Source: an uncultured bacterium (lineage in GTDB: Bacteria > Bacteroidota > Bacteroidia > Bacteroidales > Muribaculaceae). From it: a stretch of DNA of 64,000 bases. Under the pieces are notes generated by a model. The model searched no databases. It saw only the letters and a program-made list of their open reading frames with translations, and had not been told where the DNA came from. Both the position numbers and the translations under genes were made by a program. Shown one piece after another: positions 16,827 to 26,740 of this stretch. The stretch covers positions 155,479 through 219,478 of the forward strand of contig CAJMMT010000001.1 in assembly GCA_905214715.1 (NCBI GenBank), read 5' to 3'. How positions within the stretch are numbered: position 1 is the stretch's first letter; every line of letters starts with the position of its first letter.

Positions 16827-18872
16827 TTACCAGATTATCACCCGCTCTGATTCGGGTCGGTAGAGTTTGTCACCTTCGGTGATGTTGAAGGCCTTGAAGA
16901 AAGGCTCGATGTTGCGGAGCGACACATTCACTCGGTTTTCGCCGAGAGAGTGAACGTCGCCGAGAGTCAGCGAACGCTTTTCTTCATCGCGGGTGTTCTG
17001 TGCCCACAGGTTGGCATAGTTCATATAGTAAACCTGAATGGGGGAGAATCCGTCGATCATAGCTTCTTTGGATGTTACGTCGACACCCTTTTTCTTCTGG
17101 CTGTCGAGGAAGGCGGTCATAGCCACGCGAAGGCCGCCCTGGTCGGCTATGTTCTCGCCAAGAGTGTAGTTGCCGTTGGCCATGAGGCCGGGTAGAACCT
17201 CGACCTGATCGAACTGTTCGGCAAGACCTTGGGTAAGTTCGGCGAATGCATTGGCATCTTCAGATGTCCACCAGTTTATCATGTTGCCGTCGGCATCGAA
17301 GTTGCAACCCTGGTCGTCGAAACCGTGGGTAAGTTCGTGGCCGATAACCACACCTATGCCACCGTAGTTTTCGGCGTCGGAGGAATTGGGGTCGAAGAAA
17401 GGAGCCTGGAGTATACCGGCAGGGAATACAATCTCATTGTTGATGGGGTTGTAATAGGCGTTGATGGTCTGAGGAGTCATGCCCCATTCCGTGCGGTCAA
17501 CGGGCTTGCCCCACTTTGCCAGATACTCGTCCTGAGCCCATAAGTGGGCGTTGTGAACGTTTTCCCAATAGGAGAGGGCGGGGTCTACATTCAGTTTGCT
17601 GTAGTCTTTCCACTTGTCGGGATAGCCGATTTTCACTGTGATGGCGTTAAGTTTCTTCAGAGCCTGAACCTTAGTGTCGTCGCTCATCCAGGGAAGGTGG
17701 ATTATATGTTTGCCAAGAGCGTTGCGAAGGTTCTCGACCAAGCCGATCATATATTCTTTGGAAGACTCGGGGAAGTATTCAGCCACGTAGAGCTCGCCGA
17801 TGGCCTCGCCCATGAGACCTTCGGTAACACCAAGGGCCTTTTTCCAACGTGGACGCTGCTGCTGTACGCCGCTCTTGACCTTGCTGAATTCAAATGAAGT
17901 GTCGCTGAATCTGTCGCTGAGGTATGGCGCGGCGCGCGATACGAAATGCCACAGATAATAGTCTTTCTTCTCACGGTCTGAAAGAGTGGAGAAAAGCTTG
18001 TTGGCCTGGGCCATGGGACGCAGTTCGGTTACAATCACTGTCTCTGGTGTGTCGATACCCATAGTCTCCACAAACATGCGATCCCATGGGAAAGAGGGAT
18101 AATCGGCTTTAAGCTGGGCTATGCTGCGGGGATTGTACATTGCCGGTATGTTGCGGCTTTCCTCGCGAGTGAGAGCGGAATCGGCTATCTGGGTCTCGAT
18201 GCTGATAACATTCTTCGCTATGCGTCTGGCATCTTTCTTGCTGAAACCGGCGTTCTGCATCTGGTCGGTTATGAGCTTTCTGTATGCTTCGAGCACTTTC
18301 TTGTTTGCAGGGTCTTTAGACAGGTAATAGTCGCGGTCTCCCAGACCGAAGTCTCCGGATCCGGCATACATGGCATATATCTGACTGTTCATCAGGTCTT
18401 CCTGAGGTCCTACTCCGATAAAGGGAGAGGAATAATTGCGGTGCAACCATAGGAAGAGGTCTTCCATATCAGCGGGAGCGGTATTCTCGATGCGTGCCAA
18501 CTCTCCTTTTATCGGTGCTGCTCCAAGCTGATTGCGACGCACGGAATCCATGCCGGCTTCATAGAGAGTGGCAACCTTGTAAGCGTTTGTACCCGGCTGA
18601 GGATTGGTCGATGCCAGATGGGTAACGATACGCTGCACACGGTTGTTGCTTGAATCGTTAAGGATGTTGAACTGTCCGTAACGGGCATATTCCGGTGTGA
18701 GAGGGTGAGATTCCATCCATCCACGGTTAACGTGATGGTAGAAGTCATTTCCCGGTTTCACACTCGGGTCAATTCCGTTCTTGTCGAGGCTCTTAAGATG
18801 TTCCTGAGCCATAGCCGAAAGGGGCAGCACTGCTGCCGCGACGGCTGCGAAAAACACTTTGGTGAATTTCAT
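16827..18872 (-). CDS. pepO: M13 family zinc metallopeptidase (PepO/neprilysin type)
   Basis: 681 residues with a Sec signal peptide (cleavage near AMA-QEH). The catalytic domain has NAYYNPINNEIVFPAG, the zinc motif HELTH (His512, Glu513, His516), the downstream GENIADQGGL with the third ligand, and the C-terminal RNIEPFFKAF. M13 enzymes cut peptides of limited size on the amino side of hydrophobic residues; this one should act in the periplasm or outside the cell. It ends at a strong terminator and starts 61 bases after the small HTH gene at 18934, so it may be read with the DUF2975/HTH pair. Confidence 0.93.
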   Translation of the reverse strand: MKFTKVFFAAVAAAVLPLSAMAQEHLKSLDKNGIDPSVKPGNDFYHHVNRGWMESHPLTPEYARYGQFNILNDSSNNRVQRIVTHLASTNPQPGTNAYKVATLYEAGMDSVRRNQLGAAPIKGELARIENTAPADMEDLFLWLHRNYSSPFIGVGPQEDLMNSQIYAMYAGSGDFGLGDRDYYLSKDPANKKVLEAYRKLITDQMQNAGFSKKDARRIAKNVISIETQIADSALTREESRNIPAMYNPRSIAQLKADYPSFPWDRMFVETMGIDTPETVIVTELRPMAQANKLFSTLSDREKKDYYLWHFVSRAAPYLSDRFSDTSFEFSKVKSGVQQQRPRWKKALGVTEGLMGEAIGELYVAEYFPESSKEYMIGLVENLRNALGKHIIHLPWMSDDTKVQALKKLNAITVKIGYPDKWKDYSKLNVDPALSYWENVHNAHLWAQDEYLAKWGKPVDRTEWGMTPQTINAYYNPINNEIVFPAGILQAPFFDPNSSDAENYGGIGVVIGHELTHGFDDQGCNFDADGNMINWWTSEDANAFAELTQGLAEQFDQVEVLPGLMANGNYTLGENIADQGGLRVAMTAFLDSQKKKGVDVTSKEAMIDGFSPIQVYYMNYANLWAQNTRDEEKRSLTLGDVHSLGENRVNVSLRNIEPFFKAFNITEGDKLYRPESERVIIW

Positions 18873-18933
18873 GATCGGTTATAATATTTGAGGTTTATCA
18901 TTTAATTCTTCCCGACTTATTGTCGCCGCCATG

Positions 18934-19164
18934 TTACTGTCCGGCGGTATCATCATCAGGGTCGGGAATGTATTCGAGTATGTCGCCCGGCTGGCAATCC
19001 AGCTCACGGCAGATACTGACCAAGGTAGAGAACCTTATGGCCTTGGCTTTTCCGGTCTTTAGAATCGAAAGGTTGGAGGGAGTGATGCCCATACGTTCGG
19101 AAAGGTCTCCAAGGCTTATCTTGCGCTTGGCCATCACGACATCGAGATTGACTATTATTGGCAT
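18934..19164 (-). CDS. Small XRE/Cro HTH regulator paired with DUF2975 protein
   Basis: 76 residues: MPIIVNLDVVMAKRKISLGDLSERMGITPSNLSILKTG, then CRELDCQPGDILEYIPD. This is the YozG-like group of XRE regulators that usually sits next to a DUF2975 membrane protein, as it does here (19183-19860). It probably controls the pair and possibly the peptidase downstream. The signal is unknown. Confidence 0.88.
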   Translation of the reverse strand: MPIIVNLDVVMAKRKISLGDLSERMGITPSNLSILKTGKAKAIRFSTLVSICRELDCQPGDILEYIPDPDDDTAGQ

Positions 19165-19182
19165 GGCGGTCGTTAGATAAGC

Positions 19183-19860
19183 TTAGATTGTGAGTTCCTG
19201 CTCTTCTTTCATCTGCACTCCGCGGCTCCATACCTGCGCTATGAGCAGCGACATTATTCCCAACAGAGTCTCGCTCCATGGGATTGTCCAGTATGAAGTA
19301 AGACTCATTCCCTTGAACGTTACGTTCATACCTGATACGGCATAGTCTTCGGCAAGACCTACGGCTATCTGAAGCATGGCCATTATAAGTAGGAATATGC
19401 CTATTTTTTTTAGCCTCTTCACGTTGATTTTGTCAAAGATTATGCCACGGTTTATGTTTACCACAAATTTCACCAGCTGTATGGCAAACATAATCAGCAT
19501 GACGCCAAATGCGGTTATGCATAATGCCACAATAAGCATTACACCCAATGTATAGTTGGAAGTCGGTACCGACACCGTGGCTTTGTTTATGCGGATGGGG
19601 AATCTGTGGCCGTCATCGGTGGTAAGAGTGTCTTGAAGCACATCGGTATACGGTTCTATGGAATTTACAATTACTTCCACAGGTATCCCGGGCATTTCGA
19701 CAGGTTCGCCGGGTCTGGCATTGGCCTTGGCGTTGACTCCATCCTTGAAACCCTCGGAGAAGCCGCCCACAAGGGCGTATCCCGGTACAAGAACGGAGGC
19801 TATAAGCACTGTGATGAAAATTATGCAGAGTAGATTTATAGAAGTCCTGTTCATTTGCAA
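19183..19860 (-). CDS. DUF2975 membrane protein
   Basis: 225 residues with four membrane helices (about 9-30, 105-130, 148-168, 190-210) and a soluble loop of some 70 residues between the first two. The region from VKFVVNINRGIIFDKINVKRLKKIG to the end is the DUF2975 signature. The family is thought to act with its partner HTH protein, by analogy as a membrane sensor or inhibitor; this is not demonstrated. ATG 19860 and ATG 19854 are both possible starts. It sits 18 bases before the HTH gene. Confidence 0.85.
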   Translation of the reverse strand: MQMNRTSINLLCIIFITVLIASVLVPGYALVGGFSEGFKDGVNAKANARPGEPVEMPGIPVEVIVNSIEPYTDVLQDTLTTDDGHRFPIRINKATVSVPTSNYTLGVMLIVALCITAFGVMLIMFAIQLVKFVVNINRGIIFDKINVKRLKKIGIFLLIMAMLQIAVGLAEDYAVSGMNVTFKGMSLTSYWTIPWSETLLGIMSLLIAQVWSRGVQMKEEQELTI

Positions 19861-19917
19861 TATCCGAGCCGCCCCATGTTATCATGTGGGAAAGTCCCTT
19901 GCCGGCGGTCTACTCCG

Positions 19918-19947
19918 CGAAGATAATAATTAATCTTAAGAAAACAA
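19918..19947 (-). promoter_or_regulatory. Promoter of the DUF2975/HTH pair
   Basis: On the minus strand: TTG (19947-19945), 19-base spacer, TATCTTCG (19925-19918), one base off the consensus -7. The leader to 19860 is about 55 bases. Confidence 0.5.
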
Positions 19948-19957
19948 CGATTATTGG

Positions 19958-20983
19958 CTAAAATTTATTGAAATTCAATAAGAGCGTGCTTGAGAGTGTG
20001 GATGCTTTGCGTATTGTTTCCTCCCATTCGGACCTTGCGTCCGACTTCATGGTTATGCCGCCGCCCACATATAACGTGGGTCGCCCGTCGTCTGAAATCT
20101 TGGCGGAGCGCAAGTTCACGAAGTATCGGAATCCATCGGTATATGTCGGACCACACCATCCGCCGTATAGTTCGCGTGGCATCTCTTCAAGATTTTCTAT
20201 AAGAGGGAGCTCTTTTCTTGTTTCCGAACCGCACAGGGCCGGAGTGGGGGAGTAGCCGCACAAAAAAGAAGCGATGTCGAATATCCCGGCAGTGGACGTA
20301 TCAGCTCCGATATATGATTCTATCGGGGTACACAGGTGTTCCACAGGTCCGGCTTTCAAAGTTTTAAGTTTCCCGGTTACCGGAGTTAGCCCATTCTTGC
20401 GAAACATATGGCAGATGTAGTCGGTTACAATCTTCTGCTCCTCGATGTTTTTTATATCCCACGGTGTGTTTACGGGAGTATCGGACTTCCGTGTTCCGGC
20501 GAGCGCCATCGTGCGTAGACAGTCTTCGCGACGTTCGAGCAGTAATTCGGGGGAGGCACCTAACCAGCACCCGTATTCATCTGTCTGGAAACAGAAAATG
20601 AATGCGTCAGGATAGCTGTAACATAGATTGTCGAATGTGGATTGTATGTCTATACGTTCCCGGATTCTCACACGCCGAGAGAACACAACTTTCCCTTCAG
20701 GATTATCGGATGCCAGAAATCGCTGTATTTCCCTTATAGCTTTTCCGTAGTGTGAGAAAGCCTCGTCAGATGTCTCTATCGTCAGATGGGATGTATCCCG
20801 GTTTTGCGGTACAGATGGTGTGAAAACGGTTTCGATATGGGGAATGATGCTTCTTATGTCAGAGCGGTCTTCCGCTATAAACGGGGCGAATGTGAATCCG
20901 TGAGACGCGATTCCGGCCACACATTCGCCTTCGCCTCTTATCGCCTCGGAATCTCCCGGCAATCTGTACTGATACCATGCCAT
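19958..20983 (-). CDS. menF: Isochorismate synthase (chorismate-binding enzyme)
   Basis: 341 residues. The chorismate-binding fold is shown by GASPELLLERR, TMALAGTRK, the IEEQKIVTDYI helix, the PTPALCG loop and RELYGGWCGPTYTDG...FVNLRSA. It converts chorismate to isochorismate, the first step to menaquinone; this length fits MenF/DhbC rather than the longer anthranilate or aminodeoxychorismate synthases. No other men gene is visible in the window, so it is separated from a possible men operon, or the product feeds another route. It is 32 bases after rimO on the same strand... the rimO gene lies downstream of nothing shared, since menF is the last gene of that run (ftsY-rimO-menF). Confidence 0.85.
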   Translation of the reverse strand: MAWYQYRLPGDSEAIRGEGECVAGIASHGFTFAPFIAEDRSDIRSIIPHIETVFTPSVPQNRDTSHLTIETSDEAFSHYGKAIREIQRFLASDNPEGKVVFSRRVRIRERIDIQSTFDNLCYSYPDAFIFCFQTDEYGCWLGASPELLLERREDCLRTMALAGTRKSDTPVNTPWDIKNIEEQKIVTDYICHMFRKNGLTPVTGKLKTLKAGPVEHLCTPIESYIGADTSTAGIFDIASFLCGYSPTPALCGSETRKELPLIENLEEMPRELYGGWCGPTYTDGFRYFVNLRSAKISDDGRPTLYVGGGITMKSDARSEWEETIRKASTLSSTLLLNFNKF

Positions 20984-21015
20984 ATGCTATCGTACCTATA
21001 TTAAACTTTCTACCA

Positions 21016-22320
21016 TTATACCTTTCTACCGAAAAGATCGAACTCCTCGGCAGCGGTAATCTCGACCATTATGTATTCACCGGGTAGGGCATCGGTATCG
21101 GAAACGCGCACTTCCAGGTCTACTTCAGGTGAATCCCACTCCGTGCGGCCTACAGCCACTCCATCTTCAATACGGTCAATAAGCACTTTGACCTGTTTCC
21201 CGATCATCTCGCGGTTAAGTTCGGAAGCTATGCCCTCCTGAACCGCCATAAGTTTGTCGAGACGTGCCTGTTTCACTTCATCGGAAACCGAGTCTTCCAG
21301 ATTTTTGGCTGCCCAGGTGTCCTCTTCCTCGGAATATGCGAACGCTCCCATGCGGTCGAAACGGAACTCTTTCACAAAGTCGATGAGTTCCTGAAACTCA
21401 GCTTCTCCCTCACCGGGGAAGCCTACCATCAGGGTGGTGCGCAGTTTTATACCGGGCACTCTTTCGCGAATCAGTTTTATCAGTTCTCTGGTCTGATTGC
21501 CGGTAAAATGCCGCCGCATGTTTTCCAGTACCGGATCGGAAATATGCTGAAGCGCTATGTCGAGATACTTGCATACATTCTCTCTGCGGGCCATGACATC
21601 GAGGATATCCAGCGGAAAATCCGTTGGATAGGCATAGTGAAGCCTTATCCATTCCACACCGGGTATGTCGGCTATCCTGTCGATAAGTTCCGCCAAAGCA
21701 TGTCGGCCATACAGGTCAAGTCCGTAAGAGGATAGATCCTGAGCTATTATATTGAATTCGGAGATTCCTCCGGCCGTGAGTTCGCGCACCTCCTCTTCTA
21801 TCTCTTCTATAGGGCGCGATGTGTGGCGTCCCGTGATAAGAGGTATGGCGCAGAAAGCGCAGAAGCGGTTGCACCCTTCCGATATTTTCAGGTAACAGCT
21901 GCTTTCCGGCGTAGTAAGACGGCGCTCCCATGCTTTCGGTTTACGGGCAGGTTCGGTGTAGGGAAGCGTGTCGAGGAATCCTTTCCAGTCAAACTTGCCG
22001 TACCATTGGTCTACTTCGGGAATCTCTTCCTTAAGTTCGTCCATATACCTCTGCGACAGACAACCCATGACAATCAGTTTTCCTATCAGTCCTTCTTCTT
22101 TCAGTCTTGCCAGCTCCAGAATCATTCCGATAGATTCCTCCTTGGCATCATGAATGAAGCCGCAGGTGTTCACCACAACATATTCTCCCCGTGGTTCCTC
22201 GGGGTCATGGCGCATGTCGAATCCTTTCGCTTCAAGTTTGCGCAACAGGCGTTCGGAGTCCACGAGATTCTTAGAGCATCCCATGGATATGACGTCGATA
22301 CGTTTTTTTTCAAATCCCAT
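21016..22320 (-). CDS. rimO: Ribosomal protein S12 methylthiotransferase RimO
   Basis: 434 residues from ATG 22320 (MGFEKKRIDVISMGCSKN); the frame runs up to 22413, but that start would overlap ftsY by 77 bases. The UPF0004 domain has Cys in GCSKN, NTCGF and MGCLSQ for the second iron-sulfur cluster. The radical SAM domain has CNRFCAFC. A TRAM domain ends the protein (KVLIDRIEDGVAVGRTEWDSPEVD). It adds a methylthio group to an aspartate of ribosomal protein S12. It follows ftsY by 16 bases, a linkage common in Bacteroidetes. Confidence 0.95.
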   Translation of the reverse strand: MGFEKKRIDVISMGCSKNLVDSERLLRKLEAKGFDMRHDPEEPRGEYVVVNTCGFIHDAKEESIGMILELARLKEEGLIGKLIVMGCLSQRYMDELKEEIPEVDQWYGKFDWKGFLDTLPYTEPARKPKAWERRLTTPESSCYLKISEGCNRFCAFCAIPLITGRHTSRPIEEIEEEVRELTAGGISEFNIIAQDLSSYGLDLYGRHALAELIDRIADIPGVEWIRLHYAYPTDFPLDILDVMARRENVCKYLDIALQHISDPVLENMRRHFTGNQTRELIKLIRERVPGIKLRTTLMVGFPGEGEAEFQELIDFVKEFRFDRMGAFAYSEEEDTWAAKNLEDSVSDEVKQARLDKLMAVQEGIASELNREMIGKQVKVLIDRIEDGVAVGRTEWDSPEVDLEVRVSDTDALPGEYIMVEITAAEEFDLFGRKV

Positions 22321-22336
22321 CGGTCCGGTATCAAGA

Positions 22337-23317
22337 TTATTCAAGAGCTCCGCTGAAGAGCGATGATACGAACTCCTGAGGACGGAATACCTGCAAGTCT
22401 TCCATACCTTCACCGAGTCCTATATATTTGACCGGGATGTTGAACTGGTCGCTGATACCTATCACCACGCCACCTTTGGCGGTTCCGTCAAGTTTGGTTA
22501 CCGCAAGACAGTTCACCTCTGTAGCGGCCACGAACTGACGGGCTTGTTCAAAGGCGTTCTGTCCTGTGCTTCCGTCGAGCACCAGCAGTATCTCGTGGGG
22601 AGCATCGGGTACAACACGTTGCATCACCCGTTTGATTTTAGTCAGCTCGTTCATAAGGCCCACCTTGTTGTGCAGACGACCTGCCGTGTCGATAATAACC
22701 ACATCGGCATTCTGCGCTTTGGCCGATGCAAGCGTGTCGAATGCTACGGCGGCGGGGTCGCTTCCCATTTTCTGTTTTATCACGGGAACACCGACACGTT
22801 CGCCCCAGATATCCAATTGTTCTATGGCGGCGGCGCGGAATGTGTCGGCAGCACCGAGTATCACCTTGTTTCCGGCTTTCTTGAATTGATGGGCAAGTTT
22901 GGCTATCGTGGTTGTCTTGCCCACGCCGTTCACACCGACAACCATGATGACATAGGGCTCCTTACCTTTGGTAGGTACCTGAAAATCCTCAAGGTCGTTC
23001 ACGTTGGCCGGTTTGGCCAGCATGTCGGAGACCTCTTCGCAAAGAATACGGCTCAGCTCCTTCATGTCCATATACTTGTCTCGGGCTACACGCTCTTCGA
23101 GCCGTTCGATTATTTTGATGGTGGTGTCAACACCGACATCACTCGTTATGAACGCCTCTTCGAGATTGTCGAGAACTTCTTCGTCGACTTTCGTCTTTCC
23201 GGCTATGGCGCGCGAAATCTTGCTCCATACGCCCTGTTTGGTCTTTTCGAGTCCGGAGTCGAGTTTCTCTTTCTTTTCTTTGGAGAATCCTTTAGTAAAT
23301 AAGTCTTTCCATCCCAT
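22337..23317 (-). CDS. ftsY: Signal recognition particle receptor FtsY
   Basis: 326 residues. A short N-terminal helical part leads into the NG domain: G1 GVNGVGKTTTIAKLA, DTFRAAAIEQL, G3 DTAGRLHNK, G4 TKLDGTAKGG, and the closing GLGEGMEDLQVF. It binds GTP and docks the Ffh-ribosome complex at the membrane for co-translational insertion. The acidic A domain of enterobacterial FtsY is absent, as usual in this phylum. It is the first gene of an operon with rimO and has a well-matched promoter (23364-23393). Confidence 0.96.
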   Translation of the reverse strand: MGWKDLFTKGFSKEKKEKLDSGLEKTKQGVWSKISRAIAGKTKVDEEVLDNLEEAFITSDVGVDTTIKIIERLEERVARDKYMDMKELSRILCEEVSDMLAKPANVNDLEDFQVPTKGKEPYVIMVVGVNGVGKTTTIAKLAHQFKKAGNKVILGAADTFRAAAIEQLDIWGERVGVPVIKQKMGSDPAAVAFDTLASAKAQNADVVIIDTAGRLHNKVGLMNELTKIKRVMQRVVPDAPHEILLVLDGSTGQNAFEQARQFVAATEVNCLAVTKLDGTAKGGVVIGISDQFNIPVKYIGLGEGMEDLQVFRPQEFVSSLFSGALE

Positions 23318-23363
23318 GTCACGGTATGTTTATTGGCAGTGAATCCTGCTTATATTTATTATG

Positions 23364-23393
23364 CAAATTTAGTAACTTTCGGCGTATATTCAA
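23364..23393 (-). promoter_or_regulatory. Promoter of ftsY-rimO
   Basis: On the minus strand: TTG (23393-23391), a spacer of 19 bases, then a perfect TAAATTTG (23371-23364). The leader to ATG 23317 is about 43 bases. Confidence 0.75.
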
Positions 23394-23465
23394 TCCGTCG
23401 GTTTATTATTCTGGCGTAACTCCCTCAAATACCATGCCAATTCCTGCCATAGGCGTATTAAAAAT

Positions 23466-23491
23466 CGGGTCCGTTTCAATAAACGGACCCG
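23466..23491 (-). terminator. Terminator of the tricorn-like protease gene
   Basis: A perfect 11-bp stem, 23466-23476 with 23481-23491 (CGGGTCCGTTT), 4-base loop; on the minus strand it is followed by ATTTTTAA. It lies 26 bases after the protease stop. Confidence 0.88.
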
Positions 23492-23517
23492 AGATAGTTA
23501 TTATCGCTCTTGATTTA

Positions 23518-26500
23518 TTACTTGCCCATGAGCGCTTTTACAGCGGCTTCGAGCTGGGCATCGCGGCCGGCGAGCTCGTCGGCGGGATTGTTGTAGACTT
23601 CTATGTCGGGAGTCAACTGCTGGTTCTCAAGTACATTGCCGTTAAGGTCCACGCAGGTAACCTGAGGTATTCCGAATACGATAGAGGGATCTATCTGGGT
23701 TTCCCACCATACCGCTGTCATAGTTCCCGGTACGGGTGCCCCGACAAGTTTGCCCAACTTGAGGGTCTTATATGTGTATGGAGATCCGTGAGCATCGCTG
23801 TAATTGCCTTCATTGACGAGCATTACCGATGGTTTGGTCCATTGCGAGAATGGTTCGGAACCTATGTATTGTCCGCGTGGCTTGAAGTCTACATAGTGCC
23901 GCCCGCTTAGCAATTGGGCAAGATCGTTGTGAAGCCATCCGCCACCGTTCCATCTGGTGTCGACCACGACGGCTTCGGCGTTGCGGTATTTCCCAAGCAG
24001 ACGTTCATATACGGCGCGGAAGCTCGGTGAATCCATTCCTTGCACATGTACGTAGGCAACCTTGCCTTGTGATATGGAGTCTACGTACGCTTCGTTGCGT
24101 TCTACCCAGCGTTTGTAAAGTAGATCGTCGAATTTGGCGGTTGATATAGGTTTGACTGTGACCGTGTCCCGTTTACCTCCGGAGCGCAGTATTTCGAGAA
24201 GTGTCTTGCGGCCCGACTTTCCTTCGAGAAGCGGATAATAGTCTTTGCCGGCTTCAATGCGTTTTCCGTCTATCGAAAGGATTATGTCGCCCGGGCGCAC
24301 GTCGGCTTTCTTGGTGCCGAGGGGTGAACCGCCGACTACTTCGGTTACCTTAAGACCGTCGCCATCATAGGTCGGATCGTAGAATGCACCGAGATTCGCT
24401 GTGGAAAGTCTTGCCGAGCTGCCGTAATATTTCGATCCTGTGTGAGAAGCGTTGAGCTCTCCAAGTATTTCACTGAGAAGGATGGAGAAATCTTCGCCGT
24501 TGTTGATTTCGGGCAGGAATTCCCGGTAGTGCTTTCCGTAGTATTCCCAATCCACTCCATGAATGTTTACGTCATAGAATTTGTCGGCGACCTGACGCAA
24601 CATGTGGTCGTAAATATATTCCCGTTCGGCCGACGCGCTTCGGTCGTAGGGAGCGTCGAATTCTATAGGTTCCTCCTTTCCATCGGCCAGATTGATTTTC
24701 TTCATACCCTCGGAGCCGATTACAAAAAGATTCTCACCTTTGTCGTCTGCTTCAAGTCCGCCGACCACGTCTTTGGCGAGAATCTTTGTCTCATCTTCGC
24801 GAATGTCGCGTACATACAGATTCGCACCTCCCTCGGTGGCTCCGGCTATGTAATAAAGCTTATCTCCTTTTGGCGAAAGGAAATAATCACCTATGAACGC
24901 GCTCGCACCGGTCAGCCGTGCCATACGGTGGCGACGGTTTGTAAAGTCGAGGTCGACGGGTTTCTTCTTTTCTTTGTCGGCTTTCTTTCCCTTCTTGCCT
25001 TTATTTTTATCCTTATCATCCTTAGCTTCGGAATCTTTCTTTTCTTTCTCGGCCTCTTCGCGCAGGGCGGCTTCTTCGTCGGTGGCATTCAGTTCGTCCC
25101 ATGCTTCCGAGTCGAGCGCCATAAGCACGATATCAGACTGGTTGCCCCATGAACCGTGGCTCTTCATCCCGTAACGGCCTGTCTCGTAAGTTACGGCACG
25201 TCCTCCCATAGCCCATTTTGGATTGCCGTCTGAATATCCGCTTTCGGTCAGGTCCACAATCTTCGAACCATCGGCCTTGACGGCAGCTACGTCGGTGTTG
25301 TTCCATCCTCCGTCGCCAATATAGCTTATAAGCAGCCATTCGCTGTCGGGGCTCCATTCGAAAGGTATGTCGCCATCTGAATAGGAATAATTGTATTTAC
25401 CATCCAGAGCGGTGGTTACCGCTTTGCTTTTAAGGTCGATTACGCGGAGGGTGGTGCGGTCTTCTAGAAACGCAACTTTCTTACCGTCAGGCGAGAATGA
25501 GGGTTGCTGGGCCACGCCTTTACCTTTGTACAATGGTTTCTCGACAATCTCGGTGGCGTACGCGAAGCGTTTCTCGGCCGGATTTTTGATTTCGGCTGTG
25601 AATAGCTGCCATTGTCCGTCGCGGTCTGAATCGTAGACAAGCATACGTCCGTCGGGCGAGAATTCCACTCTCCGTTCCTGAGCGGGTGTGTCGGTAATGC
25701 GGCGTGTGGTCTTGTATTTGGTGTCGGTTACATATACTTCGCCTCTGATCACGAATGCAACTTCCTTGCCGTCGGGCGATACGGCCATACAAGAGGCGTC
25801 GCTGTTTTTGAAAGCCTTGATCGCATCGCGTGTGTATTGGTCGGAGTTTATGGTGATGTCGAGTTTTTGCGGCTGACCACCTTCGCGCAGGGTATAGATG
25901 TCGCCGTCCCAGCTGAATGCCATAAGTCCGTCGCGGGAGGCTGAAAGCGTACGTACGGGATGGCGTTCGAATGAAGTAAGCTGGACAGGCTTTCCTCCCG
26001 GGGTGGCGGAATATACGTTGAGTGTGCCTGACTGTTCGCTTATATAATAATATCCTTTGCCGTCCTTTTTCCATACCGGACTCAGGTCGTGGCCGTTGAA
26101 ATCTGTCAGTTTGGTGAATTTACCGTTTTCAATCAGCCAGATATCAGATGTTCCCGATGAACGTTCATGTTTGCGATATCTGTTTTCCAGTCCTTTCTTG
26201 TCTTCATAAAGGATGCATCCGTCGTCTGCCACGGATGCCGCGCCCATCGGCATGGAAAGATATAGTTCAGGACGTGCTCCGGATTTGGAAATGTCTATCG
26301 AATAGGTACGTGTAAGCCGCGAGGGGTGTCTGGAGGTTTCACGGGAAGGTCCTTCAGATGAAGAGTATATTACCGTAGAGGGATTGATAAAGGCCAATGG
26401 AATCTCGGAGCCTGACGAGGTGGTGATACGTCTCGGTGTCCCACCCCCGGCATCTACGGCGTAGAGGTCGGGACTGCCTTCACGGTCAGAGGTGAATACA

Positions 26501-26730
26501 ATTGTCTTGGAATCGGGACTCCATACAGGATAGGAATCATAATCCTTGCCGGCTGTAAGCTGGAAGGCGGTTCCGCCGGTTGCGGGAATCGTGAAGATGT
26601 CGCCCTTGTATGTGAAGGCGATAGTTGTTCCGTCAGGCGAGATGGCGGTGTTTCTGAGCCAGCGGGGACTGTCAGCCCACGCCGATGCGGCTGCAACCGT
26701 CAATGCGCCCAAGATAAGGATGTGTTTCAT
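23518..26730 (-). CDS. Tricorn-like S41 serine protease, secreted
   Basis: 1070 residues with signal peptide (ASAWA-DSP). Residues about 22-330 and 330-650 form two WD40/TolB-type beta propellers with repeated SPDGK..AF / WSPDSK..VF motifs. A Lys/Glu/Asp-rich low-complexity loop (EKEKKDSEAKDDKDKNKG) lies near 560-595. Then come the C1 helical domain, a PDZ domain (about 785-850; VRPGDIILSIDG), and the S41 core. His763 (ASHTG) and Ser978 (NYSDAHGS) are in the places of the tricorn catalytic His and Ser. In archaea tricorn degrades peptides released by the proteasome; here a signal peptide places it in the periplasm. It is a single-gene unit with a terminator at 23466-23491. Confidence 0.9.
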   Translation of the reverse strand: MKHILILGALTVAAASAWADSPRWLRNTAISPDGTTIAFTYKGDIFTIPATGGTAFQLTAGKDYDSYPVWSPDSKTIVFTSDREGSPDLYAVDAGGGTPRRITTSSGSEIPLAFINPSTVIYSSSEGPSRETSRHPSRLTRTYSIDISKSGARPELYLSMPMGAASVADDGCILYEDKKGLENRYRKHERSSGTSDIWLIENGKFTKLTDFNGHDLSPVWKKDGKGYYYISEQSGTLNVYSATPGGKPVQLTSFERHPVRTLSASRDGLMAFSWDGDIYTLREGGQPQKLDITINSDQYTRDAIKAFKNSDASCMAVSPDGKEVAFVIRGEVYVTDTKYKTTRRITDTPAQERRVEFSPDGRMLVYDSDRDGQWQLFTAEIKNPAEKRFAYATEIVEKPLYKGKGVAQQPSFSPDGKKVAFLEDRTTLRVIDLKSKAVTTALDGKYNYSYSDGDIPFEWSPDSEWLLISYIGDGGWNNTDVAAVKADGSKIVDLTESGYSDGNPKWAMGGRAVTYETGRYGMKSHGSWGNQSDIVLMALDSEAWDELNATDEEAALREEAEKEKKDSEAKDDKDKNKGKKGKKADKEKKKPVDLDFTNRRHRMARLTGASAFIGDYFLSPKGDKLYYIAGATEGGANLYVRDIREDETKILAKDVVGGLEADDKGENLFVIGSEGMKKINLADGKEEPIEFDAPYDRSASAEREYIYDHMLRQVADKFYDVNIHGVDWEYYGKHYREFLPEINNGEDFSILLSEILGELNASHTGSKYYGSSARLSTANLGAFYDPTYDGDGLKVTEVVGGSPLGTKKADVRPGDIILSIDGKRIEAGKDYYPLLEGKSGRKTLLEILRSGGKRDTVTVKPISTAKFDDLLYKRWVERNEAYVDSISQGKVAYVHVQGMDSPSFRAVYERLLGKYRNAEAVVVDTRWNGGGWLHNDLAQLLSGRHYVDFKPRGQYIGSEPFSQWTKPSVMLVNEGNYSDAHGSPYTYKTLKLGKLVGAPVPGTMTAVWWETQIDPSIVFGIPQVTCVDLNGNVLENQQLTPDIEVYNNPADELAGRDAQLEAAVKALMGK

Positions 26731-26740
26731 AATGTCTTGA

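Noticed and set aside
21016..22413. Longer rimO start at 22413
   Set aside because: It would overlap ftsY by 77 bases and adds residues not found in RimO; ATG 22320 begins at the conserved N-terminus.
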